Of a stretch of 64,000 nucleotides of DNA, positions 50,801 through 58,940 are shown in pieces (position 1 is the first letter of the stretch; every line of letters starts with the position of its first letter). Below the pieces are notes generated by a model that was given only the letters and a program-made list of their open reading frames with translations, had not been told where the DNA came from and did no database searches. A program made the position numbers and the translations under genes. The DNA comes from JAICSD01 sp963836665 (lineage in GTDB: Bacteria > Acidobacteriota > Vicinamibacteria > Vicinamibacterales > 2-12-FULL-66-21): positions 620,001 through 684,000 of the forward strand of contig CAWIKL010000001.1 of assembly GCA_963836665.1 (NCBI GenBank), read 5' to 3'.

Positions 50801-51986
50801 TTTCATTGTCGGGAAGGTGTCGACTATCGACGGGCGCGCGTTCGAGTGGTTCCTGTCCTTTGCTTCGGTCACCGTCCTCATGCTCGGGCTGATGAACCTC
50901 GCGCAGGGACTCGCGATCTGGAATACCGCGCGAGCGCACCTGAAATGGCTGGCCCTCTCCCCCATGGAGGGAGCCTTCAAGTCGGTCGCGTCGTTGGTGC
51001 CGTGGGATGTCTCCGTCGGACCGCCGCGAGTGATGGAGCTCATGCCGGTCGCGCAGCGCGCCGACGGAATCATCGGCAAGCTCCGGCTGATGGCGGGGCG
51101 CACGGAGCGATCGAGCAATCCACCGGAATCCGAAGGACCGTCCGATGGCCCCCTGACCGAGTTCGAACGCCGCCTCGTCGAAATGAAGCTGGGAATCCGG
51201 CGCGGCGACCTCGACGCCCAGGGCAAGCGCGGCGACGTGACGTCGAACGTGAGGCTGCTCGAGCGCGAAATGGGACAACAGCAGCATGCCGCCCTCGTCC
51301 AGAGCCCGACCTGGATGCACCTCTGGAAAGTCTCGGATGCCGTTGTCGAAATTCTCAGGGCGAGTGCGTGGCGTCGCATCGCTCCCGAGCGCCACCGGGC
51401 GGTTGCTCCGGCAGCTGTCAAGCCAACAGTGGTCGCGAGTGTAAGCGTAGCGGAGAGTGGCGCGGCGGAGGCCGGAATCACCACGCCCGCCTCGGTGACG
51501 GCCGTCGTCGAGGCGCCTGGCGGGTCGAGCACAGAAGCGAGTCAATCGGCGGGAGTTGAGCGGGGCGCGCTGTTTCAGCAGTGCGAGGAGTTCGTCGCCC
51601 TGCAGTTTGCCTTCGTGCTGCGCGACATCGTGGCGCGGACCGTCGCGGCGCTGTTCACTGCCATGCTGTGCATGACGCTGCTGACCGCCGCTCACCTGCT
51701 GTACTCGTTCAATCCGCGGTCGTCGCTGCTGACGGTGGACCTGCTGGCGGTCACCGGCGCGGCGCTGACGTCGATCTGGATCCTTGTCAGCATGGAACGC
51801 GAGCCCGTGCTGAGCCGGCTTCGTAACACGACACCAGGCCGCGTCGATCTCAACTGGACGTTCGTCCAGCGCGTGGCAGTGTACGGCGTGTTGCCCCTGG
51901 TCGCCGTCCTCGCGTCGCTCTTCCCCGAGATTGGCGGCTCGATCTTCGGGTGGCTGGAGCCGTTGCAAAAGCTCATGCACTACTGA
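47889..51986 (+). CDS. Giant membrane protein with type-1 periplasmic-binding-protein domain
   Basis: The product has 1365 residues; GTG at 47889 is the assumed start. After an N-terminal membrane segment (LLPVAIIAGILSGSFF) there is an external domain of about 650 residues. Its middle looks like a leucine-binding/receptor-family PBP1 fold: ELGVVLLALETPTSG, LRVLGPTFSGSSLSVAL, WLGGANVAILLESNTVYG, RLTAVGIQATDDRDVLFLAREVKRAAPDVQLFFLGAH. Roughly ten membrane helices follow between about 710 and 1020, then a cytoplasmic segment with LTEFERRLVEMKLGIRRGDL, and finally three helices near the end. No family is recognised. A receptor-like transducer is the best guess. It follows the membrane protein gene at 46746. 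Confidence 0.78.
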   Translation: MDVGKLESYGAGLLPVAIIAGILSGSFFKPAPVAQTATQAPKPPVATQPPEDGVRTAWLADLRPVMEAMGDAMGLPVQRDSTVRLASLTLKQFEDPQPADVTKAIATIREGLNRHDSDPDPRACNPDSPTGSVGTAEQTLIGYLLAEDAGSSSRKLRSSLAEATLNELQDWRALGTLARNVPSDGRQGPPRYRATFIVATVPDYVDSVAGWTADQSLAAIQSAMSRSGYLLDRFRLVDWARNDPHSENPVASDSRLHERQPGALIFRHQDGDTIELGVVLLALETPTSGVHRTALRNAIRFIREWNRCAAADAPDQELRVLGPTFSGSSLSVALTLRDLGAQDLAAFTNIRVMSGSATADENASVFRAIAPRNTSFQAALPPTSETRRIMADYLGRMNPDWLGGANVAILLESNTVYGQTPRKFAEQLKRDRDASPGDGVDVAQDPFEKASVFSFPMHLSQLRNDTSDSPASAPSLLPTSAVPLNMRETTPPADLIPALRPQLTSPVVESTVDTILDTIRHKRLTAVGIQATDDRDVLFLAREVKRAAPDVQLFFLGAHALYLHQDYVPYLRGTLVASPYPLSLTTQAGFAGAGTKGREPFQSMAAEGLFNATLLLLKRNVELLDYCDSSPIPETRCMPHVAISVIGEDGFWPLAGVGRTHPVLERASDQDERGPQVSGSEPITYSVKVSETFEPQGLPPFPTRARIVVTLLATFVLAQVLMVLAIGRQLRRRASARSFLEWPVLRVLVPPVTYPSAAALHRFSLLMSFVILGLLFAWIAAVAVPFISSAHGDAGAVVVTVLAAAVVLVPALLLISQGTEATPRHWPELAKRKSSWMLMPALVLLMLTIGAFVWYLAGLVRAEVPDDLNLTLARLVGGGIVSPAPATLCLLAGLYTAMFAAMRRLSLVGNGYTRLEDGSTAFNLLNGVTDAGEAPRTPTHRARLGDILDMPSQNLPLTYVIGILLGIVIAGFIVGKVSTIDGRAFEWFLSFASVTVLMLGLMNLAQGLAIWNTARAHLKWLALSPMEGAFKSVASLVPWDVSVGPPRVMELMPVAQRADGIIGKLRLMAGRTERSSNPPESEGPSDGPLTEFERRLVEMKLGIRRGDLDAQGKRGDVTSNVRLLEREMGQQQHAALVQSPTWMHLWKVSDAVVEILRASAWRRIAPERHRAVAPAAVKPTVVASVSVAESGAAEAGITTPASVTAVVEAPGGSSTEASQSAGVERGALFQQCEEFVALQFAFVLRDIVARTVAALFTAMLCMTLLTAAHLLYSFNPRSSLLTVDLLAVTGAALTSIWILVSMEREPVLSRLRNTTPGRVDLNWTFVQRVAVYGVLPLVAVLASLFPEIGGSIFGWLEPLQKLMHY

Positions 51987-52118
51987 GCCCTCCGAAATAC
52001 CGTGGGTCTTCGATCGCCAACCCGTGGCGCGGCGTGGAGCCGCGCCTCCGAGTGTCAGAAACGCTAGGGAAATCGAGAATCCCGATCGGGCACGGACATT
52101 GTTGTGGTCAGGGCGGCC

Positions 52119-53429
52119 ATGACCTCAAACCACGCGAGCCTCAGCACACGAATTACCGCCGCGCTGTGCGCGGCGCTCCTCATCCCGTCAAGCGTTGTCG
52201 GCTCTCCGGTTCCGTATTCTCAGACCGCGACGCCAACGACCACTGCGAAGATTCCGAATGACCAGCTCGATTCGCTGGTGGCCCCGATCGCTCTCTATCC
52301 CGACCCGCTCCTGGCGCAGACGCTGGCCGCCTCGACCTACCCCCTCGAAATCATTCAATTGCAACAGTGGACGGCCAAGCACCCGGACTTGAAGGGGGAA
52401 GCACTCGCCGCCGCGGTCGAGAAGGAAAATTGGGATCCCGCCGTGCAAGGGCTCGCCGGCCTTCCCGACGTGGTCAAACGGCTGGCCGACGACATCGCGT
52501 GGACGACGGACCTTGGCAACGCCTTCCTGGCTCAGCAGAGCGATGTGATGGACGCCGTGCAGCGCATGCGAAGGAAGGCTTCAGACGCAGGAAACCTGAA
52601 GACGACCGAGCAGCAAAAGGTCACGACGCAGGTGGTCCAGACCCACGAAGTCATCGTGATTCAGCAAGCGAATCCGCAGGTGATCTACGTGCCGGCCTAC
52701 AACCCGGTGGTCGTCTATGGGCCGCCGATTTACCCCTACCCGCCGATCTACTACCCGCCCATGGGCTACTACGCGGCGGGTGTCGCGATCGGGTTCGGCG
52801 TCGGCGTCGCGATGGGCGCGTTCTGGGGCGGCGGCTGGGGCTACGGCCCGCGATGGGGCTATGGCAGCGTCCACATCAACGTGAACAACCGGTACGTGAA
52901 TCACTACAACCGCTACAACAGCTACAACCGCTACGGAGGTAACTGGAATCACAACCCGGCGCATCGGGGCGGAACGCCGTACGCGGATCGCAACACCGCG
53001 AACCGCTATGGCGGCGCCGCGCGAGGCGATGCACGGGCGACCGCCCGCCAGAACGGTGGCGCGTCTGCACGGACCCAGCCAGCCACCGGCGCCAATCGGG
53101 GTGGGAGCACTGGTGCGAATCGTGCCGGCGCGTCGCCCGCGACAGGGGCCAATCGGAGCGGGAGCGCCGGCTCGAATCGTGGCGGCGCGTCGCCCGCACC
53201 GAGCGCGGGGGCGAATCGCGCTACGCCGAGCCCGCGCAGCAGCGACCGTGTCGGCAACCGCAGCATCCCGAGCAGCCCGGGTGCCTCGAACCGAAACAGC
53301 AACGCCTTTGGCGGCGCGGCGAGCAGCCGTCCGAGCAGCAGCGCCGCCCGCAGCAGCAGCCAGCGCGGGTCGGCCAGTGTCGGCGGATCGCGTTCACGCT
53401 CCGGTGGCGGCGGCGGGCGACGGAGGTAA
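52119..53429 (+). CDS. DUF3300 family exported protein
   Basis: The start is set at ATG 52119, before the signal peptide. LDSLVAPIALYPDPLLAQTLAASTYPLEIIQLQQW, GLPDVVKRLADDIAWTTDLGNAFLAQQSDVMDAVQRMR and PQVIYVPAYNPVVVYG are the DUF3300 core. A Tyr/Asn/Gly-rich stretch and a long tail built of repeated GANR-G/S units (residues about 310-380), then Ser/Arg/Gly-rich sequence, complete the protein. The function is unknown. DUF3300 and DUF2950 genes are commonly adjacent, as here (two-base gap), so they probably act together in the cell envelope. Confidence 0.92.
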   Translation: MTSNHASLSTRITAALCAALLIPSSVVGSPVPYSQTATPTTTAKIPNDQLDSLVAPIALYPDPLLAQTLAASTYPLEIIQLQQWTAKHPDLKGEALAAAVEKENWDPAVQGLAGLPDVVKRLADDIAWTTDLGNAFLAQQSDVMDAVQRMRRKASDAGNLKTTEQQKVTTQVVQTHEVIVIQQANPQVIYVPAYNPVVVYGPPIYPYPPIYYPPMGYYAAGVAIGFGVGVAMGAFWGGGWGYGPRWGYGSVHINVNNRYVNHYNRYNSYNRYGGNWNHNPAHRGGTPYADRNTANRYGGAARGDARATARQNGGASARTQPATGANRGGSTGANRAGASPATGANRSGSAGSNRGGASPAPSAGANRATPSPRSSDRVGNRSIPSSPGASNRNSNAFGGAASSRPSSSAARSSSQRGSASVGGSRSRSGGGGGRRR

Positions 53430-53431
53430 CC

Positions 53432-54412
53432 GTGGTGAACTCACAAATGACTTACGCGACGGTGCTCGTCCTCGCCGTCAGTGTGTGTAGTGCCCCAGTG
53501 GTCTTCTCGCAGACAGCCTCGACGCCGAAGCCGGCCGCCGCGGCCGTGCCGCCGCCGGGCGCCACCGCATTCCCGACGGCGCAGGCGGCCGCGAGCGCCC
53601 TCATCCAAGCGGCGTCGACGTTCGACGAACCGGCGATCGAGGCGATGTTCGGTCCAGACGGCAAGGATCTGGTGAGCACCGAAGATCCTGTTCGCGACAA
53701 GTCTTACGCTCTCGCGTTTGCGTCGCTCGCGCAGGAGGGGCATGCGGTGATCGAGAACCCGGCACATCCCGGCCGGGCGACGCTGCAGGTCGGACCGGAA
53801 CACTGGCCGCTGCCCGTGCCGATCGTGAAGATTGGCGGCAAATGGTATTTCGACGCCAGGACGGGACACGACGAGATCCTGTTCCGTCGCGTTGGCGCCA
53901 ACGAACTCGATGCGATAGAACTCTGTCGCGGGTTCGTCGAGGCGCAGCACGATTACGCGCTCGACCTGCACGATGGCGCACGCACGCACCAGTACGCGCA
54001 GCGCATCATCAGCACGCCCGGCAAGCAGGACGGCCTGTATTGGAAGAACGCCGACGGCACCGACGGGGGGCCGATCAGCGAAGCGATCGCCAAGGCGATC
54101 GAAGAGGGCTACAGCGTGGACACGGCCTCTGCGTATCACGGCTATATCTTTCACGTCTTGACGGGGCAGGGCCCGGCGGCGCCGATGGGCGAGCTCGACT
54201 ACGTGATCGGCGGCGCCATGATTGGCGGGTTCGCGCTAATCGCAACGCCAGCGGAATACGGCGTCACCGGCGTGCAGACCTTCATCGTCAATCACGACGG
54301 CTCCGTGTATCAAAAGGATCTCGGGGCGGATTCGGTGGCCCTGGCGAAACAGATCACGCGTTACAACCCGGACAAGACGTGGATCCGCACGAACGATGAG
54401 TGGCCGAAGTAG
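53432..54412 (+). CDS. DUF2950 family exported protein
   Basis: The product has 326 residues from GTG 53432 and carries a signal peptide (TYATVLVLAVSVCSAPVVFS). FPTAQAAASALIQAASTFDEPAIEAMFGPDG, WPLPVPIVKIGGKWYFDARTG, ANELDAIELCRGFVEAQHDYA and GLYWKNADGTDGG are the DUF2950 hallmark stretches; the tail DKTWIRTNDEWPK is also usual. The function is unknown. It lies two bases after the DUF3300 gene and overlaps or abuts the radical SAM gene. Confidence 0.93.
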   Translation: MVNSQMTYATVLVLAVSVCSAPVVFSQTASTPKPAAAAVPPPGATAFPTAQAAASALIQAASTFDEPAIEAMFGPDGKDLVSTEDPVRDKSYALAFASLAQEGHAVIENPAHPGRATLQVGPEHWPLPVPIVKIGGKWYFDARTGHDEILFRRVGANELDAIELCRGFVEAQHDYALDLHDGARTHQYAQRIISTPGKQDGLYWKNADGTDGGPISEAIAKAIEEGYSVDTASAYHGYIFHVLTGQGPAAPMGELDYVIGGAMIGGFALIATPAEYGVTGVQTFIVNHDGSVYQKDLGADSVALAKQITRYNPDKTWIRTNDEWPK

Positions 54413-54471
54413 TCGCGCGACTCGAGCGCGCCGAGGCCGTCGAGTGCACCGATGTGCTACGCTGCGAATCG

Positions 54472-56226
54472 ATGACGCTTGAGCTCGCCGGTAACGTGTT
54501 GTGCTCGGCCGGGGTGAGTTACTTCCACGTCTATCCCAACGGCGACGTCTACCGCTGCCTCGCAGATTTCAATGCGCGCCGGCCGCCGATGTTCAACCTG
54601 AAGCGCGACGGCTGGAAGGGTGGCGTCGAGCCCACGCTGTGCCTACACGAGCGCTGCCGCAATGCCTGCGACCTCGACTGGACGACGAAGTGGCAGGTCG
54701 ATCAGCAGGGTCGGCTCGAGAAGACCTTTGAAGGCCAGCGCAAGGACATCGAACAAGACGTATCGCGCTTGCTGTGCTCGCAGAGCCTGGACGCTCCCGA
54801 GCGCCGCATGGCCTACTTCATCTGGTCGCCGACGCTGGCGTGCAATTACACGTGCGCCTACTGCGGCTGCGCCGCCGGCGAGAAGCGGATCAAGAGCGAC
54901 TTTCCTTCCTCGTACCCCGAGCTGACCGCCGACGAGTGGATCGACATCTGGAGCGACATTCTCGAGCGCTTCGATTACGGCATCCTCAGCATTACCGGGG
55001 GCGAGCCGCTGCTGAGCGAAGCGACGATTCCCGTGCTCGGCCTGGTGACGCAGAAGTTCGCCTGCTACATCACCTCAAACATCAGCCGCAACATCATGCA
55101 GTTCACCCGCGACCGTATCCGTGTGGGGCGCGGGCCGTGTGAGGTGGAGGGTTTCGGCCAGGTGCCGATCGGACTGTCCGGGATCAACTGCAGCCTGCAC
55201 CCCACCTCCAAGGGCTTCAACTGGGAGCTTTTCAAGGGCTCGATCCTTCTGCTGAAGAATGCCGGCTTCCATGTCTCGGTCAACTACGTGGGCTATCCAC
55301 TCCAACTCTATCTGGCGCCCGACTACAAGGCGTGGTGCGACGCGAACGACATCGAGTTCACGCTGTCGTCCTGGCAGGGTGTGGACAACGACGGCCGCAT
55401 CTCGGGCTACTCCGTTCCCGAGCGCGTTTTCTTCGAGAAGGTGGCGCCCGAGCACCGCAAGCAGACCAACGAGCTGGTGTTCATGGATTGCCGCTACGAC
55501 GTGACGCTCGACAGCCCGGTCACGCGTGTGCTGATGTGCGACGTCCCGACGCTGACCGGCCGCATCCGCAACCTGTCCCACAGCGCGTGGGAGGTCGGCA
55601 GCGGGCCCGGCCGGTGGAGCGTAGCGGGTTACCTCACCCGCTTCGGGCGGCGCAAGTTGTGGTTACGCGAGTTCCGCACCAACCCGCCGGACTGTCGGGT
55701 GCCGCATGAGGGCGAGCTGGAGTTCGCGATCCCCATCGACACGCGCGGGCTGCCCCCGGGAGCCTACGAGGTGTGGCTCGACATGCTGATGGACAAGGGA
55801 AACTGGATGGGGCTGCGCGGAGCGGTTCAGGTCGCGGCCACCCTTCGGGTCGAGCCGTTCAGCCACGAGATCGCGGTGGATGCCGACGCCCTTACCCTAT
55901 TAGCGGGACGCACGGCCGTGCTCAATGGAACCCTGCGCAATTCCTGCGGTAAGCCGTGGCCTCAGGGTATGGGCGGCGGCCCGCTGCAACTCGGCGCCCG
56001 CCTGTTCCGGCCGTCGGTCACGGGGGAAGCGGTGCGCGAATTCCGCGCTCCCTTGGGGGAGCTGCCGGAAACCGCGGAGGACTCGGTCGCCTTCCGCCTG
56101 GTGCTCGAGGCTGGAGAACTCACACGCGGCGAGTACGAACTCAGCATCGATGTCGTGAAGGAAGACCAGTTCTGGCTGGCGGAGAAGGGGGCGACTCCCA
56201 GGGTCGTCCCAGTAATGATCGCTTGA
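54472..56226 (+). CDS. Radical SAM protein with N-terminal Cys-rich and C-terminal beta domains
   Basis: ATG 54472 is preferred to ATG 54400, which would overlap DUF2950 by 13 bases; TACGCT lies eight bases before it. The product has 584 residues. The first about 90 contain a SPASM-like pattern (YFHVYPNGDVYRCLADFN, then Cys in LCLHERCRNACDLDW). The radical SAM core follows with CNYTCAYC (Cx3Cx2C for the [4Fe-4S] cluster) and ILSITGGEPLL for SAM binding. Residues beyond about 385 form two beta-sandwich segments (GRIRNLSHSAWEVGSGPGRWS, TAVLNGTLRNSCGKPWP) like those attached to glycan enzymes. It may modify a peptide or sugar. The cysteine module normally sits after the core, so this order is unusual. 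Confidence 0.8.
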   Translation: MTLELAGNVLCSAGVSYFHVYPNGDVYRCLADFNARRPPMFNLKRDGWKGGVEPTLCLHERCRNACDLDWTTKWQVDQQGRLEKTFEGQRKDIEQDVSRLLCSQSLDAPERRMAYFIWSPTLACNYTCAYCGCAAGEKRIKSDFPSSYPELTADEWIDIWSDILERFDYGILSITGGEPLLSEATIPVLGLVTQKFACYITSNISRNIMQFTRDRIRVGRGPCEVEGFGQVPIGLSGINCSLHPTSKGFNWELFKGSILLLKNAGFHVSVNYVGYPLQLYLAPDYKAWCDANDIEFTLSSWQGVDNDGRISGYSVPERVFFEKVAPEHRKQTNELVFMDCRYDVTLDSPVTRVLMCDVPTLTGRIRNLSHSAWEVGSGPGRWSVAGYLTRFGRRKLWLREFRTNPPDCRVPHEGELEFAIPIDTRGLPPGAYEVWLDMLMDKGNWMGLRGAVQVAATLRVEPFSHEIAVDADALTLLAGRTAVLNGTLRNSCGKPWPQGMGGGPLQLGARLFRPSVTGEAVREFRAPLGELPETAEDSVAFRLVLEAGELTRGEYELSIDVVKEDQFWLAEKGATPRVVPVMIA

Positions 56227-56228
56227 CG

Positions 56229-56855
56229 ATGGCAACCTCAACCCCTCCCTTCGTCGAATGTGAACAGTCCCATGCCGGCCTGGCAGTCGCCGACATTCCT
56301 GCCGCCGTCGACTTCTACACGCAGAAGTTAGGTTTCACGCTGGCGTTCACATGGGGTGATCCGCCGACCTTTGCGGGCGTGAGTCTCGGCCAGGAGCAAG
56401 TGTTCCTGCAAAAGGGAACGCCCGGTCCGACGGGATGCTCGGTGTACTTCATCGTCGGCGACGCGGATCAGCTCTACGATTTTCATCGCGCCAACGGCCT
56501 CGACGTCGCGCAGGAAATCGGCGATCGAGAATACGCCATCCGAGACTACGTCGTGCGCGACCGGGATGGGCATTACCTTTCGTTTGGGCATCGCCTGTTC
56601 AACGCCGGGCCTCCGATGACCATCGAACGAGTGGACGTGCCGGTGCGGCTGGAGAAGCGGCTCGCAGCTCTGCTCCAGGACCTGGCCGCCCACAAACGCA
56701 TGACTGTGAGTAGTTGTCTCGAGGAGATGCTCCTCCATACGAACGAGGGCGTCGGGCCGCACACGCCAACAACCATCCACTTCATCAGCGAGCTGAAGAA
56801 GAAGCACGGTATCGATTACGACAGCCACGCGAGCTATCAGTTCGTGGAGAAGTGA
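56229..56855 (+). CDS. VOC family protein with C-terminal ribbon-helix-helix-like tail
   Basis: The product has 208 residues from ATG 56229. Residues 1-125 form a VOC domain (HAGLAVADIPAAVDFYTQKLGFTLAF, TGCSVYFIVGDADQLYDFHRANGL, IRDYVVRDRDGHYLSFGHR). The tail (VDVPVRLEKRLAALLQDLAAHKRMTVSSCLEEMLLHTNEG) resembles the helices of a ribbon-helix-helix DNA-binding or antitoxin-like unit, followed by HFISELKKKHGIDYDSHASYQFVEK. The fusion could make a ligand-responsive regulator, but that is inference. It starts two bases after the radical SAM stop and is probably co-transcribed. Confidence 0.8.
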   Translation: MATSTPPFVECEQSHAGLAVADIPAAVDFYTQKLGFTLAFTWGDPPTFAGVSLGQEQVFLQKGTPGPTGCSVYFIVGDADQLYDFHRANGLDVAQEIGDREYAIRDYVVRDRDGHYLSFGHRLFNAGPPMTIERVDVPVRLEKRLAALLQDLAAHKRMTVSSCLEEMLLHTNEGVGPHTPTTIHFISELKKKHGIDYDSHASYQFVEK

Positions 56856-56883
56856 TTCAACTGGCGAAGTGGCTGCGGGTCGG

Positions 56884-57081
56884 CTATCGGTCGAGGATGG
56901 GACTACGCGGCGGCGGGATCGTCAACATGGCGCCGCAGGCCGTGCAGACGTAGAGCAAGGGAATATTTACAGGAGTCGTGCCGAGGGTGTTCTGGAGCTT
57001 CATGCCTCCGGCCAGCCCGCAATCCAGGCAATCGCGTTCGGCGGGAGGCCGGAGATGGTCAGGCACGGGAGCCCCCATCAT
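56884..57081 (-). CDS. Small two-CxxC zinc-ribbon protein
   Basis: The product has 65 residues with C-x2-C pairs in DCLDCG and VCTACG about 25 residues apart, so it is probably a zinc ribbon. No family or function is recognised. It is convergent with the VOC gene and its start lies 74 bases from the start of the CadC-like regulator on the other strand. Confidence 0.5.
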   Translation of the reverse strand: MMGAPVPDHLRPPAERDCLDCGLAGGMKLQNTLGTTPVNIPLLYVCTACGAMLTIPPPRSPILDR

Positions 57082-57138
57082 GCGCGCCGCCTGGCAGTAT
57101 TGCTAGTGGAATCAGGGACGCCGTCATCGGACCGGAAA

Positions 57139-57144
57139 TATACT
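57139..57144 (+). promoter_or_regulatory. -10 element TATACT before the CadC-like regulator
   Basis: TATACT lies 11 bases before ATG 57156. No clear -35 is seen. Confidence 0.35.
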
Positions 57145-57155
57145 GGGGGGCCTTC

Positions 57156-58796
57156 ATGGCCCAGTGCGTCGGCTTCGGCGAATACCGCTTTCAGCTGGAC
57201 ACGGGGCAACTCTGGCTACGCGGGGAAGAGCTGCGTCTCACGCCGAAGGCCGTGGATGTCCTCAAGATCCTCGTATCACGCCCTGGAGCTCCCGTATCGA
57301 AGGGCGAGTTGTTCGCGTCGGTCTGGCCGGACGTCGCCGTGACCGACGATGCCCTGACGACCTGCGTTCAGGAGCTGCGCCGTGTGCTCGGCGACGACGC
57401 CAAGCGCCCGCAGTTCATCGAGACCCGGCATCGGAGGGGATATCAATTCATTGCAGCCATGTCGCGGGAAGACGCCCCCGCACCGGTCGGTGCGCCGAAG
57501 ACGAGCCCACTGATCTCATCGATTGCCGTGCTGCCGTTCGCCGACATGAGTCCGGGCCACGACCAGGAGTACCTCTGCGAGGGCCTGGCCGAGGAGCTGA
57601 TCAATGCGCTGACGCAGGTCGATGGCCTGCGTGTGGCCGCACGCACGGCCTCCTTCCAGTTCCGGGGCAAGGGCGAGGACGTGCAGACCGTTGGGAAGCA
57701 ACTCAACGTGGAGGCGCTGCTCGAGGGCAGCGTCCGCAAATCGGAAGATCGCCTTCGGGTCACCGTCCAGTTGATCGAACTGGCGAGCGGCTTCCATCGC
57801 TGGTCGCACCGTTTCGATGGACAGTTCAAGGATGTGTTCGCGATCCAGGATGAGATCGCCGAGAGCGTGGCACGGTCACTGCAGCGCGGCCCCGTCACTC
57901 CGCGTGAGACACGGTCGCCGCACCGGGCGCAAACCGGGATGGCCGCTTACGAGCTGTACCTCCGCGGACGCCAGCACCTCCACCGTATCCACCACGGCGA
58001 TCTGACATCGGCGGCCGATCTGTTCCGGCACGCGATCGAACTCGACCCCGCGTATGGTCCGGCGTACGCAGGCCTAGCTACCGCGCACTCGACGCTCTGC
58101 GAGTGGTTCGGGGCGAACGACGCCGATCTTGCCGCGGCGGAGCGCGCGAGCGAGCGGGCGCTCGAGCTCGGGCCGAATCTGGCGGAGGCTCACGTCGCGC
58201 GCGGGTGCGCGCTCTCCCTCATGCGGCGCTATGAAGAAGCGTCGAGAGCATTCGAGGAGTCGACGCGGCTCAATCCCAACCTGTTCGACCCGTACTACTA
58301 CTACGCACGGACGCGGTTCGTGCGCGGGGATGTCGAAGGCTCGGCCCGGTTGTTCAGGAAGGCGGCCGATGTCAGGCAGGAGGATTTTCAGAGCGCGTTC
58401 TTGCTCGCACAGTCTCTCAAGATGCTCGGACGGCACGACGAGGCCTCGACCTGGCGGCGTGACGGCATTCGCCGCGCGGAGCACGTGCTCGCGCTCAATC
58501 CGCTGGATGGCCGGGCCATGTCCCTTGGCGCGCTGTATCTGCTCGAGGAGGGGGACGGCGCACGCGCGGTCGAGTGGTCTGAGCGGTCGCTCGAACTCTA
58601 TCCGGATGACATGAGTTCATTGGGCAACGGCGCGTGCCTGCAGGCGAAGCTCGGCCACGCGGACCGCGCGATTGAACTGCTCGAGCGCGTGTCGGCGCGC
58701 GGCTGGGGCCAGCGTGACTGGCTCGAGCGCGATCCCGACTACGACAACTTGCGCGGCGACCCGAGGTTCCAGCGGCTGCTGACGACGTTCAAATAG
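57156..58796 (+). CDS. CadC-like winged-helix regulator with TolB-like and TPR domains
   Basis: The product has 546 residues. The N-terminal 100 are an OmpR/PhoB-type winged helix (FRFQLDTGQLWLRGEELRLTPKAVDVLKILV, DDALTTCVQELRRVLGDD, FIETRHRRGYQFIA). A TolB-amino-terminal-like domain follows (SSIAVLPFADMSPGHDQEYLCEGLAEELINALTQ, LLEGSVRKSEDRLRVTVQLI). TPR repeats complete the protein (AFEESTRLNPNLFDPYYYYARTRFVRGDVEGSARLFRKAADV). No membrane helix is seen, unlike classical CadC. This architecture is common in acidobacteria and probably senses a signal by protein contact. Targets are unknown; the small exported protein downstream is a possible one. Confidence 0.9.
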   Translation: MAQCVGFGEYRFQLDTGQLWLRGEELRLTPKAVDVLKILVSRPGAPVSKGELFASVWPDVAVTDDALTTCVQELRRVLGDDAKRPQFIETRHRRGYQFIAAMSREDAPAPVGAPKTSPLISSIAVLPFADMSPGHDQEYLCEGLAEELINALTQVDGLRVAARTASFQFRGKGEDVQTVGKQLNVEALLEGSVRKSEDRLRVTVQLIELASGFHRWSHRFDGQFKDVFAIQDEIAESVARSLQRGPVTPRETRSPHRAQTGMAAYELYLRGRQHLHRIHHGDLTSAADLFRHAIELDPAYGPAYAGLATAHSTLCEWFGANDADLAAAERASERALELGPNLAEAHVARGCALSLMRRYEEASRAFEESTRLNPNLFDPYYYYARTRFVRGDVEGSARLFRKAADVRQEDFQSAFLLAQSLKMLGRHDEASTWRRDGIRRAEHVLALNPLDGRAMSLGALYLLEEGDGARAVEWSERSLELYPDDMSSLGNGACLQAKLGHADRAIELLERVSARGWGQRDWLERDPDYDNLRGDPRFQRLLTTFK

Positions 58797-58940
58797 CGCC
58801 CGGCACCAATCCCGGACAAATCCCGGTCGCCTCTCGGGACTCCACATCACCCCGCCAGCTACATTCGGCCTGCATCGACGGACTCCACAAGCCGGTCGGC
58901 CAACGTCCGAAGGGCGGGCGCTGCTGGAGAGAGAGCACAT

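Noticed and set aside
50532..51980. Minus-strand open frame of 482 codons
   Set aside because: It is antisense to the membrane helices of the PBP1-like protein and shows no domain, signal or motif.
24362..51986. A complete contractile injection system or phage
   Set aside because: No sheath, tube, baseplate, spike, portal or capsid gene was found; only one protein of a possibly associated family is present.
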